Source of the DNA: Ciona savignyi
Lineage: Eukaryota; Chordata; Ascidiacea; Phlebobranchia; Cionidae
Assembly: GCA_000149265.1 (NCBI GenBank)
Contig: CH003030.1
Location: 14,777 to 78,776, forward strand
Reading direction: 5' to 3'
DNA length: 64,000 bases
The first letter of the stretch is position 1, and each line of letters begins with the position of its first letter. The translations under genes were made by a program, and so were the position numbers. Under the pieces are notes generated by a model that ran no database searches, had not been told where the DNA came from, and was given only the letters and a program-made list of their open reading frames with translations. Shown here piece after piece: positions 1-10,199 of this stretch.

Positions 1-1040
1 ATTGGCTGCGATCCAACGCGCAAGAACACGCGTGATGCCGATTATGCAGACGTCAGCGTATCGTTTCAGCAAGCATGCGAAAGTGGAAAACTATGATAAG
101 AAATTTTTGGTGAATCGCCATTGAAGTAAATTCGTAATCTCAAAATTGTAAAATGGCTTCTTCATTCGTATGTAATACCCGTAATGCGTTTCTCCATACC
201 GAAAGTGCATCTATCGTGCGAAAGCGTCCGAACATTTTCTAAAGCGGCAGCTCGGAAATACAACTTGCATCAAAGCACAACATCATTATCTTATCAGTTG
301 TCCCATACACGTGCATCGTGGACAGACGCGCTTAAAACTCACGCACGCACAAAGAAAGTAGGTCACGTTCGCCAGGCTGTAATCACATGGTTTATCGCAC
401 CTTTAAATATGACGCAATTATTCCAAAGGCGGAAGAGTTATTTACAGGCTAAACACGTTAGTATTTGCAATATATATTTCACTTAAACAACTATGTTTTC
501 AATAAACACAATGAATGATATCCTAAGTATTTAATTTAATGATATCCTATGTGTTATTTAGTTAGGTGATTTTGCAGTGATTAATTTATTATTTTTTTAC
601 CGAGGTATAACTGTGTTAAATAGTAAATTAATGTTTAATTGTGCAAGGGCATTAATACCTAGTCTTGACACCAAACTGGGGAAATAAAAATTGTCTGGTG
701 TTTGGGAGCATTTTTCTCAGCCATTCATTTCAACAACAACCTACTAGACTATTATCCTCCCTCATGGCAGATAGTGTTTAGAGATGTTACATTTGATTAA
801 AAAAATATGTAATGGTAAAATATTGTTGGACTACATAAATTGCTCTCATCACAGTTTAAAAGCATATGGCTAATTCACTATAAATGAGAAAATATATGCA
901 CAGCATAGCAAATTTAAATACATGGTAAAACATTCTAGAATAGGATTCGAAATTCTAGATTCGAAATGTATTATTCTAGAATATTCTAGAATACCTAACT
1001 ATCCTATATTGTGCATCCCTAGTGGCTGTTCAGCTGAAGA
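1..1040. other. No gene seen; AT-rich DNA
   Basis: No exon is recognisable on either strand. The next alpha-spectrin exon expected leftwards (repeat-3 residues after the exon at 1309) was looked for and not found, so it lies beyond the window. A run of short TTCTAGAA palindromes sits at about 930-1000. Confidence 0.5.
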
Positions 1041-1044
1041 GTTG

Positions 1045-1276
1045 CAGTCTCGAAACCAGTCGCTAGCTAGTCAGTTGTGTCCTCAGGCATAAAACTTGCC
1101 GTTGCCTAAACCCAGTGGATTAATGGGTTCTATCAAATTGAAAGAATGTGTGAATCATACACAACACACTGCAATTACTCCGGTAACCCAAGGGTGTGGG
1201 ATGATTACCTGTGTGGGCGTGTAATAACGCCCATGGTTTTCCCATTGACAAGAACAAACATGAATACCCATCACAT
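1045..1276 (+). repeat. SINE-A copy, diverged
   Basis: It starts inside the tRNA-like head (CGAAACCAGTCGCTAGCTAG) and carries the diagnostic body blocks: TTAATGGGTTCTA, ACACAACACACTGCAAT, GGTAACCC, and the ACATGAATA just before the tail. It ends about 30 bp from a spectrin donor site. Confidence 0.75.
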
Positions 1277-1308
1277 TCTGGTCCACATTATAAAATTCCC
1301 ATCCTCAC

Positions 1309-1467
1309 CTGGAGTTCATAACTTTGCTTCAATCGAATCTTCCTCTCAGCAGCCACCCTTGTAACTCGCTCCCAATTCCCGTTGATCACATCCCGCTGTT
1401 CGTTTATCTCCTGCATGGTCCCATGGTCCCGCTCGATACGGTCGGCCTCGCTGAGCAACTCAGATAC
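1309..1467 (-). CDS. SPTAN1: Alpha-spectrin exon 8
   Basis: 53 codons, phase 0 at both ends, acceptor CCCAAG and donor CAG|GTGAGG. It encodes VSELLSEADRIERD..NWERV..AAERKIRLKQSYELQ, the second half of a repeat whose human counterpart reads VKALCAEADRL..NWEQI..LAAERHARLNDSYRLQ. Confidence 0.93.
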
Positions 1468-4400
1468 CTTGGGTTGAAATATTTTTGTTTGAGAAAGTTA
1501 AAAAATATTTTGTTTGAGAAAATTAAAAAATATTTTGTTTGAAAAAATTTTTCTAGTTTTTTAGTGATTATAGTTACTCGTTAAAGTGTCATACTGAATC
1601 AAGTGCTTTGAAAATGTGCTAAAGTAGCAACTATCAATCCGATTACTTAAAACAAATCCCAAAAAATATGTGTTTTTACCAAAATAATACAAAGAAAGTT
1701 TCTTTTATGACATTGCCGTTAAATAAATTTGGTTTTACCATATAGCTAGTTCTTGTGCATCTATTTTGGGTCATTTTTACATTTTTTCAAAATTTATTTA
1801 CGTTTTTTCAAATACTTTTGGGTTGTAAGTGTCCTCCTTTGACCATAAGTGACTACGGTGCTACCAAATTTTTGTCTTCTTTTAGCGTTAAAATCAATCT
1901 CAAAAAGCACCCAAGCTTCATATAAATATAAATATCCAAACATCCCATTAATTAATTATGCTTCCAATAAGCCACCTTTTCCGAACACTTTTAATCAATA
2001 ACACTTTGGATCCAGAATTCAGGACCCAAACCCATCATACCCATAGTACTTCCCCCACATAACCCACCCCCTTAACCCATCTTTTCCTTAACCCTTTTCA
2101 TCAACAAGACTTCGGATCCAAAATTCATGACCCAAACTCCTCATACACATGGTACTTCCCCCCGCCCCCATAACCCACATTTTCCTTAACACTTATCATC
2201 AAAAACAGGTTCCAAAATTTAGGATTCAAACCAATCATACAGATGGTGACACCCTAGGTACTTCCCCCTCCTTAACCTACCTTTTCCTCCAGCGCTGCCA
2301 GGTCCCGTTCGATCCCTTCGTGTCGGCGTTGTAGGGCTTGCACGGACGACACATCAGTGCCCAGATCGTTGGATTCCAACAGAGACTCCTTTTCTTTCAT
2401 CCATGATATGGATTCGTTTACATCTCTGTAGTGTGGAGAGGTTATGATTATGATGGACAGACGGTAGTATTCGTACTGTGCCGTTAGAGGTGAAATTCTT
2501 GGATCGGCGCAAGACGAACGACTGCGAAAGCATTTGCCAAGAATGTTTTCTTTAATCAAGAGCCAATTTCGAACCTCTGAATTTCGCTCTTGCTGAATAT
2601 TCGTAAACAAACTACCCATAGATTATTTCGCTGTGTGCTTGGTTAGGTACTTCACCATAAAGGTTAAAAGACAAAAACCAGACAATACCGGTAAGTAATT
2701 GTCTATTTCCTTGTATAATCTATTTCAGCCCAAAGGTTGCAGATTCAAAACAAAGCTACATCACCAATATCCTTGGTTAATACACTGAGGGAAAAATCAC
2801 CTGAACTCTGAGGATTAATAGGTTGATCTTATCATTACAATGTTTCCATCATATTTAACATATTACGATATCTACGGTAACCCAAATGTGACAAGTACCC
2901 AGGTTTATGTTTCCAGCATTCTACTGGTATTTATTACTTGCAATACAATACAACAAAGTATAAATATTCAAAGAAACATTTTAATGCTAACAATAAAAAC
3001 AGATCCTTTTTGACAATTACCATTAAAACGTAATGATATATTGTGAAATTTATTCTTATTATAAATATGTAATTCTAAACTTCGATTTTAATGATGGTAT
3101 TTAATCTTCAGACTTTGGCAAAACTTTATTTGGACCAACCCTTCTAAAAGAAATAACAAATTTGAAAAAGGAAATCAATAATTCAATAAGCACTCAAGCG
3201 CACAAGTGCACAAGCACAAAAGAACTAGGCCACAATGGTCATTTGCCTTGTGGATTGTATCTTCTAATGAAACAGCCTTTTAGAAAATCAAGTTTAACAT
3301 TATGCTGGGAGTTGTTCACAAATCTTTTACTAATTATTTTGTTAAAACTGCTTTGGATCCTATAATTGATTTTATTTTTATACTTTTTTTATATAAAACT
3401 ACATAACATTTTGTATCTTTTAAAAAAATCTCTTTTCAAGGGGAGTTTATATACTTTTCCAATAAAAGTTTATCATGCGTTTTTTTAACATCTTGTTATT
3501 GCCATGACAACCACTTTAAGTTTCTTATTACTTTATTGTTTATTATTACCTTTTATATTTAAAGAATTTAAATTCATAAACCTTTTAAAGACCAACCACC
3601 CAGTCTTTTAATTTTCTTACCATTTTACTTCATTTTGGTTCACATTTAAACTTAAAGAATTTAAATCCACAAGACTTTCAAAATGCAACCGATAGTCTTT
3701 TGAAGGTTTCGCATTATTTCATTTCAGTTTACATTTTAAACTTTTTAAATACACAAGCCTTTCAAAGACAACCAACGAGTCTTTTAAAGGTTTCATTAAT
3801 TTTATTCCTTTTGGTTCACATTTTTAATTAAAAAAGTTTTAAATCCACAAGCTATTCAAAGACCAACCAACAAGTCTTTTGAAGGGTTTCGCATCATTTC
3901 AATTCACATTTTCCTTTAGTAAATTTAGGTTATGTTAGTTTCATTATCTTTCCCCATTTTCTTACCTTTTGAATTTAAAGACCTCCGTGGTAGCCAGTAG
4001 ATGGCGATTGCGCTGTTGAGCTCGCTGGTTGAGTGAGGTCCATGCATTATTCACAGCTTCCTTCTTGTTGGTGATGACGTCGACTTCAGGGTGTTCCTCA
4101 ATCGCAATCTGTTTCATGAAATATCAATGACATTAATCTTATCCAGCCTTTCCCAACCTTTTTTGGTTGCGGACTATTTCCTTACCAGCGAAAGTCTTTG
4201 CGGACTCAAAGTGCATCAATTTTCAATTAGCGTAAGTCAAAAATGTAGCGTTACTGGACCATGTGCATACGATTCACTACTACAAACTTAAAATTACCTT
4301 GAGTTACAATGTCTCGTTGATAAAAACATATCACTGCTGTTTATAACGATCAAAAACAAATAAAAGTTTTGCAAACTGCTGATGTGCTTGCGGACTCATT

Positions 4401-7400
4401 TAAACCTTCCACGGACTCATTTAAGACCGCAGACTCGGGTTGGGAAACACTGGTCTAAGCGTTCTGTATTTTATGTAATGGTATACAAAGTCTTTTCCAT
4501 GTATTATCAATGACATTGGTCTTTGTATTTTATGCATTGGTATACAAAGTCTATAAATGATGTATTATCAAGGACATTGGTCTTAGTATTTTATGTAATA
4601 CAAAACGAAGTCTATAAGGTGGTGTATTATTAATAAGACTGGTCCAAGTATTTTATGTCATTCATGATTGTATACAAACTATTTCCCAAGTATTATTTAT
4701 TAAATTGACCCTTGAATGTATTTTGCATTGTATGCAAAGGTACATGGATTCTATAAATCACGTATTATCAATGACATTGGAGCTTGGGCAGTGAAATTTA
4801 AAGTCTATAGATATATTCGCATCTTAAACAAGTATATTTATTAATTTTCCACTATATTAGTGAACAATATAATACTTGGGGATCTTATCTGGACTACTTA
4901 CACTAATGTTATGCAAGGGGCTTCTATAAATAATATGCATGGATTATATCGTTAAAACAACTAGCAATTAAAAGGATCTTTATTATTACATTGCAATTAG
5001 TATGCATTATGTATTATGTCTCTAGTTTGTTCGATCCAGGTAGATATTACTTATATAAAATATAGATATCTAAAATAGACTGCCTTGCACTATATGGCTG
5101 ATACCAGGCACTGGTGTAGCTCACAAACCAAAGTTAGCAAATGGCCCATAAAAATGTTAAGAAAAATACCTTCACCATATAGTGTGATCACTATAATAGC
5201 TTTTATTATAAATATGCACGTAACGTGCCTTATTATAATATTATAAAACCTTTCATAATTATATAACAGTCTTAGTCCATATTATTATAGATATCTAAAA
5301 TAAGTCCTTTTCAGGACTTGGCTGATACTGGCTCTAGTGTAGATGGGTTTAAAAAAGAACAAATTGAGAAATTTTCGCATATAATGTTAATAAAAATACC
5401 TTCACTATACAAATGCAGCTTTCAAAATTAAATGTCCGTAACATAGGCTGCTTGTAACGAGGACACAGTCAAATACACAAAAGGATCCCTAGTAGTGTTT
5501 ATTAAGTGCCCCGCAAAATCACTATTATAGTATGCAAGACCAAAAATCATCCAAAATTATGCTTTATCACTGTTCTGACAGGCAACAAGATTTGACTATT
5601 TATAAAAACGGTTGATCAGCATAAAAGTTGGGCCCTTTTATGCATGTTTTTCTTATACAGCAAGGTCATAACATAAAGACTATTGTTGTATATAAAGAGC
5701 AAAAGTCTTTGAAATTTAAAAATCATTCTTTACCACGGTTATCACAGGTAACGTTATTTGACAGTTTATAAAAGTTTTTTAACATGACAGGTTTTAACGT
5801 AAATTGACTGAAAAAAAGGTCATAGTTTTAATGGTTTCTCTACTTTCTCATCAGTCTAACAAGATTTGACTATTTATAAAGACTATCGATCAGTATAAAT
5901 GTTTCCTCACAGTTTTTAACATCACAGGTAACGTTAGTTCACTAAAAAAAACGGTCGTAGTTTTAATGGTTTCTCATGATTAGTCTAACAAGATTTGACT
6001 ATTTGTAAAGATAATCAATCAGTATAAAAGTTTCCCTCACCAGTCTATCGGCGCCATCATTCACATCTTTCACTCGATCACTGTAACCCTGCAGTTCGCT
6101 CTGGAACTCTTCGAACTTCGCCACCAGCATATTCACGTGTTCCAAATCGTTTCCACTGTCGGTTGAAGTCACCACTATTTCCTGGTGGTTGGAAAACAGG
6201 GGTAAAATGTTGTGTGTGGTGAAACTGTGTAAAATAATGCATGCAGTATAAATCCTGATAAAAATGTCTGCAACGTTATAATTTTTTTTTTTTTATAGAT
6301 TTATAGCACAAAATAGCTTTGGTTTTCTATGTCTCGTTAAGGTTAATATTCAGACATTTTTTAAAAACATGCATTTGACTGCAAGGGCTTTTGCAGCACT
6401 ACGTCTTTTTAAGGCACAAATTACTGACATAATTTAAAACAATAAGTTTTAATAGTTTTGTGAATCGCGCAATTTGAAGTTTTTTTGGGGAGAGAGTGTG
6501 AGCACTGTTAATCTTTATTCATTACAAAATGCAAAATGGCAGAACCAACAACGAGACCAAACTTTATCTCTTTCGACAAGAAATTTTGGAGATTTTTTAT
6601 TTTAAATGAGCCCGTGTTAAAAAAGACAAATTTGTACATATTGTTTTAAGGGTTAACCATAAGTGTCAGCAATGTTATTCCCTTTTCCATCACAAAATGG
6701 CGGAAAATGTAAAAACCACTTACTTTGTCTCTGATCCAGTAAAGGACTTCGTCGCATTTTCTTTGAAAGTCGATGAGCAGAAAGGTTTGTCTCAGCTTCA
6801 CTCCTCTCAGTTCCAAAGCTTTCAACAGAGCTTCCCACTGCAGGTGGAGCTCTATAAGTCGCGCCTGGGAAATGGGATGGGATTATTTAGTTTCGATTTT
6901 TTATCAATGTCACAAAGTGAACTTTTCAAATGCTGTGTGTTGGGTGTAATTTTATCGTTCAACTATATCATATAGGCCTATGTAAATGTATTAATTGTGC
7001 TGTGTGTAATTTTTATTCAACAATATGATATATATAACAGTATTAAACTGTGATCGATGTTATATATGGTATCATGTGAAACCTGAATTAACCAGTTTTT
7101 CGACTTCTTTAATTTTCATATATCAATATCGTATTGTGTGTAACGTGAATTGACATTAAACGGTCTTGCAGCTTCTTTATTTTTCATAATCAATTAAATC
7201 TTTAGTTAAAAAAATATTAAAACCAATATGCTTAAATAAACATGTGGTTTGCAGAATATTTTTCCTTTTGCGGTCTTCGGTGCAATATTTAAACTAAAGT
7301 TGACAACAGTAAGATTCATTATTTCTGCCAACGCTGTGTTTTTATTTAAAGATTGAAATGATTATTAAAATGAAAAAGAAAAAACAGTTTAACATAAATT

Positions 7401-9854
7401 CACTGCCACACAGGTTACAATATAGTTGACAACAGCAAGACGGGACATTAAACCGAATGAATATTAATTAGAAGCCGAAACCTAGCAACCATAGTAGTAA
7501 AAGGAGGGAAGCATGAAAGGCCTTTCCATATAATAACTCAGAAAGTATCAGTATGGTTTTGGTACATAAACAGGGGCAAGTTTGCATTAGCGGAACAAGT
7601 ATGTATTCCTTAAAAAGGCCAAATACTCCAGCACCCTGAAGCTACCATGAATCTGGGAATGCAGTCAATATCAAGTCTGCTATAATCCATTAGATAACCA
7701 ACTAGAATTTTAACCGATTTAAATAGATGTTTCATTATCCCAATTTTTTTTTTTTTTATTAAAGTAACCTTAAACAACTTAATCACAAATTTAATTAAAT
7801 ATGCGGGTTTTAACAAAAGAAAAATTTAAAATAGGAAAGAATGAAGGAAATAATATAAATTGACATACAACAAAAGACAATAAATAAATCAGTTGCAACA
7901 ACAACAAAAGTTGCAACAAAATTTACAGTCGACAAAGGTAATTAAACGAAATAATTTCAACAACCAACCATACCTCTATCACATCTGATGAGCTGTAATT
8001 ATTCTTGACCATGTCTTGCCCTTCATTGTCCAGTTTATCCAGCGATCCTTTGTTTGCGTTGACCTCAGCTTCAAGAGTCGTGTGCTTCTGTAGTCGGATC
8101 TGTGAAATGATCGGAAATATTGGTTTAATTTGTAATTTTTTACACTTGGTAGCGTTTTCCAGTCTGGTACTTTATTAAGTAATAAATCATGGTAGAATCT
8201 TGGTAGCGTTTTCTATTTTTTCTGGTACTTATTAAAGCATGGTAAACTCTTGGTAGCGTTTTCCATTTTTTCTGGTACTTAATAAAACATGGTAGACACT
8301 TTTAACTTTATTAGTTGTTTTTTAACAAATGGTAGAGTTAACAACTTTTACTAATAGTTTTTTTAAAGCCTGTACCACTTTTATCTTTAGATTTTATTGC
8401 TTTTACTTCTATTAAAATTAAGCAGAATAAAGGATTAAATATTGATTTTTCTGTTCTGTCATGGAAATAAAAAAAACCCGTAAGAAACTTGAAAAGTAAT
8501 ACAAGAAAAAAAGATTTGTTTTTCTTGGCTGTATATTTATTTACCAACAAAAAATAAAGTTTTAGACCATTTCCTTTGATTTCAAAATTTAGGCAAGGAT
8601 ATCATGCTTTATATTCTTGTATTACACCTATGTAGACCTCACCTCCAGGTTCGTTGTGTCCTTCCAGCTCTCGTCAAGAGCAATTTGCATCCGATCTGCC
8701 ATCCATCTCTCAAGTTCTCCTGTGTCCCGGAGGAAGTGCTGGAAGCGAAGAGCTTCGTTCAGCTCAACACGCTTTGCAAGCAACGCGCTTTTGTACGCCT
8801 GGTGGGGTGAAATTGGGGGGTTAAAATCCTGGTGGGGGGGTGAAATGGGGGGATGGGCAAGTATTACATTCAAGCTATATTCAAGCAAATTCAAGCAAGG
8901 GTATTATATTTAAGCAAAGGTAAGGCGCTTTTGTACGCCTAGTGGGGTGAAATTGGGGGTGAGCAAGTGTTACATTTAAGCAAAGGTAACTATATTCAAG
9001 CAAATTCAAGCAAATGTATTATATTCAATCAAAGGTATTATCGCGCTTTTGTACGGTGGGATGAAATGGGGGGGTAAGCAAGTGTTACATTAAAAGCAAA
9101 GTTAAATATTTTCAAGCAAATTCAATCAAAGGTATTATCGCGCTTTCGTAGGCCTGGTGTGGTGAAATGGGTATTAGGGGTGAGCAAAAATAACATTGAA
9201 GAAAATAGAATGATGTAAACAATATCAGAAGGATAAGCAATAGGCTTGTTAAGGATGAAATGTAGGTAAAATCAGGCTGTATAAGGGGTGAGTAATATTA
9301 TGTTAAAATAAAGAAAAGGGTCTTCCAGTGGCAAAAAGTGTATGGTGTGATATATGGAACATTAATAGCCTTCCCACCCATCAGAATGGCTCAAATGTAC
9401 ATCCATGCACTGACATACTCCAAAGACAACCAACTATTCAACCTGGTCCTTTGCACACGATCAGAAAGAAAAGCAATATGCCAGTTAAGGGTAAAATAGG
9501 GAGTTGAACAACAATTATGCAGCAATAGACACAAAAGGTAAAAAATGATTTACTCAAGATAATAAGTGTTAGAAAGTTTAAGAAATACAGTCTGGGCATA
9601 AAACTTACATGTTAAAATTGGAATGATTCCTAAAAAGTTGTTTTTTATCGGCTGAAAAAAAAACAGCAAAGAAACAAAAAACAGCAGCATAACAAACAAA
9701 TATTTAAAATTTCACAAAAAACACTGACCAGTAAAAACTAAACAAACAGCAACAAACTTACAGCATATTGGGAAAGAACTTGCTCTCTTCGCTGTGCAAC
9801 GTCATCTCCAGTTTGCAACGGAACAAACACAGTTGAACTTGTTTCTTCACTCAT
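1309..9854 (-). CDS. SPTAN1: Alpha-spectrin, N-terminal eight coding exons (gene continues off the left edge)
   Basis: Alpha-spectrin pairs with beta-spectrin in the actin-linked submembrane skeleton. Eight exons join in phase (9762-9854, 8643-8798, 7974-8099, 6724-6864, 6041-6181, 3966-4108, 2281-2425, 1309-1467) into 368 codons, colinear with the first ~370 residues of vertebrate alpha-II spectrin. The start MSEETSSTVF is followed by the lone N-terminal helix QRREQVLSQY..RFQHF, which forms the tetramer site with beta-spectrin. Spectrin repeats follow, each with the typical Trp of helix A (ELERWM, EVLYWIRDK, ESISWMKEKE). The VQALQRRHEGIERDLAALEE segment is almost identical to the vertebrate one. 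The start ATG (9852-9854) precedes a segment that aligns with human from about residue 15. All introns are GT-AG. The 3' part (remaining repeats, SH3 and EF hands) is outside the window. Introns hold an 18S rRNA fragment and several tandem arrays that copy splice sites. Confidence 0.95.
1474..1550. repeat. Short tandem repeat, ~25 bp x 3
   Basis: Three copies of an AAAATATTTTGTTTGAGAAA-like unit lie immediately next to the acceptor of alpha-spectrin exon 8, on its intron side. Confidence 0.8.
1985..2295. repeat. SPTAN1: Tandem repeat ~105 bp x 3 that includes a spectrin donor region
   Basis: Three diverged copies share GGATCCAAAATTCA, GACCCAAACNCATCATAC and GGTACTTCCCCC, then a (C)TTAACC..CTTTTCC block. 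In the last copy this block is the real exon 7 donor on the minus strand (GAGGAAAAG|GTAGG). The earlier copies carry degenerate versions near 2050-2095 and 2165-2195. Confidence 0.75.
2281..2425 (-). CDS. SPTAN1: Alpha-spectrin exon 7
   Basis: One base plus 48 codons; acceptor CACTACAG, donor GAAAAG|GTAGG. It encodes DVNESISWMKEKESLLES followed by VQALQRRHEGIERDLAALEE, matching human DVDETISWIKEKEQLMAS and VQALLRKHEGLERDLAALED. The open frame runs on past the acceptor into 18S rRNA-derived DNA; that extension is not coding. Confidence 0.95.
2443..2592 (+). pseudogene. 18S rRNA fragment with a fold-back junction
   Basis: 2451-2562 matches a highly conserved stretch of 18S rRNA: GGACAGACGG, CCGTTAGAGGTGAAATTCTT, GGCGCAAGACGAACGACTGC, AAGCATTTGCCAAGAATGTT. 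It then switches strand: 2566-2592 read in reverse complement gives CAAGAGCGAAATTCAGAGGT followed by TCGAA, the next piece of 18S. It lies about 20 bp upstream (gene sense) of alpha-spectrin exon 7, in the intron. The fragment is too short to be a functional rRNA gene. Confidence 0.88.
2600..3540. other. Spectrin intron, no feature seen
   Basis: AT-rich intron of the alpha-spectrin gene between exons 7 and 6. I see no exon or recognisable element here on either strand. Confidence 0.5.
3545..3935. repeat. Intronic tandem repeat ~100 bp x 4
   Basis: Four diverged units share TTTAAATCCACAAG, TTCAAAGACCAACCAACAAG, TCTTTTGAAGGTTTCGCAT and CATTTNAATTCACATTTT. It lies in the spectrin intron just beyond the exon 6 donor and shows no coding signal. 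Confidence 0.75.
3966..4108 (-). CDS. SPTAN1: Alpha-spectrin exon 6
   Basis: 47 codons plus two bases; acceptor AAACAG, donor AAAAG|GTAAG. It encodes IAIEEHPEVDVITNKKEAVN, NAWTSLNQRAQQRNRHLL and ..EVFKFK, splicing to complete the Arg of RDVNESISW. The human counterpart is KLIQEQHPEEELIKTKQDEV..AAWQRL. Confidence 0.92.
4440..4790. repeat. Intronic tandem repeat ~75 bp x 4-5
   Basis: Units share GTATTTTATGTAATGGTATA, CAAAGTCTATAAATGATG and TATTATCAATGACATTGGTC. A single related ATATCAATGACATTAATCTT occurs next to the exon 6 acceptor at about 4120, so the unit probably derives from that intron flank. Confidence 0.7.
5570..6045. repeat. SPTAN1: Tandem repeat ~125 bp reaching a spectrin donor
   Basis: Repeated blocks are GTCTAACAAGATTTGACTAT, TTATAAAGACTATCGATCAG and TATAAATGTTTCC, with ATCACAGGTAACGTTA between them. 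The last copy runs into the real donor of exon 5 (minus strand ACTG|GTGAGGGAAAC). The preceding copy, near 5906-5916, carries ACTGTGAGGAAAC, a decoy donor. Confidence 0.75.
6041..6181 (-). CDS. SPTAN1: Alpha-spectrin exon 5
   Basis: 47 codons, phase 0; acceptor CACCAG, donor ACTG|GTGAGG. It encodes EIVVTSTDSGNDLEHVNMLV, AKFEEFQSELQGYSDRVKDV and NDGADRL, matching human EAIVTSEELGQDLEHVEVLQ then KKFEEFQTDMAAHEERVNEV. Confidence 0.94.
6724..6864 (-). CDS. SPTAN1: Alpha-spectrin exon 4
   Basis: 47 codons, phase 0; acceptor CCCAG, donor AAA|GTAAGT. It encodes ARLIELHLQWEALLKALELR then GVKLRQTFLLIDFQRKCDEV and LYWIRDK. The human counterpart is TRLMELHRQWELLLEKMREK then GIKLLQAQKLVQYLRECEDV. Confidence 0.94.
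6870..7960. other. Spectrin intron, no feature seen
   Basis: AT-rich intron between alpha-spectrin exons 3 and 4. Apart from A/T runs I see no exon, tRNA-like head or inverted repeat. Confidence 0.5.
7974..8099 (-). CDS. SPTAN1: Alpha-spectrin exon 3
   Basis: 42 codons, phase 0; acceptor TTTCACAG, donor GAG|GTATGG. It encodes IRLQKHTTLEAEVNANKGSL, DKLDNEGQDMVKNNYSSSDV and IE. The human counterpart is GKLQKHQAFEAEVQANSGAI then VKLDETGNLMISEGHFASET. Confidence 0.94.
8150..8310. repeat. Intronic tandem repeat ~62 bp x 3
   Basis: Three copies carry CTTGGTAGCGTTTTC, TTTTCTGGTACTTATTAA and CATGGTAGA. It lies 50 bp intronward of the exon 3 acceptor. Confidence 0.75.
8643..8798 (-). CDS. SPTAN1: Alpha-spectrin exon 2
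   Basis: 52 codons, phase 0; acceptor CACCAG|GCGTAC, donor GAG|GTGAGG. It encodes AYKSALLAKRVELNEALRFQ then HFLRDTGELERWMADRMQIA and LDESWKDTTNLE. This aligns gap-free with human HRFKELSTLRRQKLEDSYRF..NYKDPTNLQ. It completes the single N-terminal helix and starts the first full spectrin repeat. Confidence 0.95.
8784..9165. repeat. SPTAN1: Tandem array carrying four copies of a spectrin exon edge
   Basis: The real exon 2 acceptor with its first coding bases (minus strand CACCAG|GCGTACAAAAGCGCG) recurs at about 8925-8943 (acceptor CACTAG kept), 9042-9060 (AG lost) and 9139-9162 (CACCAG kept, slightly diverged exon part). The copies are separated by TTCAAGCAAATTCAAGCAAA filler. Spacing is about 96-145 bp. 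Confidence 0.88.
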
Positions 9855-9905
9855 TTTTCAATTCACTTCGAGCTACAGAAATTCTTTATAATAATACAGT
9901 GGACA
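9762..9905 (-). CDS. SPTAN1: Alpha-spectrin exon 1 with start codon and 5' UTR
   Basis: The CDS is 9762-9854 (31 codons, phase 0 end, donor GCT|GTAAGT). The ATG at 9852-9854 begins MSEETSSTVFVPLQTGDDVA and QRREQVLSQYA. Upstream in gene sense there are two AG acceptors: TTCTTTTGCAG at 9906/9905 and TTTCTGTAG at 9873/9872. Either could join a 5' UTR exon or receive a trans-spliced leader, which tunicates use; this cannot be decided from DNA alone. Confidence 0.88.
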
Positions 9906-9962
9906 CTGCAAAAGAAACTTTATTTTTAGTTTAAAATTAGCTACGGAATATTGCCACTAGTA

Positions 9963-10197
9963 GAAATAAGGGGGTGCCTCTAAATACTACGGGATCGCTT
10001 GGACCGCTTGGATCACTTAGATTGCTATTGAAAGTAATTCTAACCCTGTCCCAAACACATATCTTAACCCCAGAACTAACTTTAACCCCAACCCTAACAT
10101 TAATATGATGGCTTTTGTAATTACGAAGTATAGTAAGCGATCCAAGCGCTCCATGTGATCCAAGCAGTTCTGTAATATTTAGAGGTACCGAAATAAG
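9963..10197. mobile_element. hAT-like MITE with 8-bp target duplication
   Basis: A 219-bp element (9971-10189) has inverted ends: left GTGCCTCTAAATACTAC and right, reverse-complemented, GGTACCTCTAAATATTAC. Both ends are followed inward by CTTGGATCAC-type motifs. It is flanked by the direct repeat GAAATAAG (9963-9970 and 10190-10197). An 8-bp duplication is typical of hAT elements. The interior is non-coding and contains telomere-like TAACCC stretches. Confidence 0.85.
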
Positions 10198-10199
10198 AT

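Noticed and set aside
184-486. 100-aa plus-strand open frame near the left edge
   Set aside because: No recognisable domain, no conserved neighbour, and low-complexity composition; likely chance.
2272-2619. 115-aa minus-strand open frame taken as one protein
   Set aside because: Only the spectrin part is coding; the N-terminal half translates 18S rRNA-derived intron DNA.
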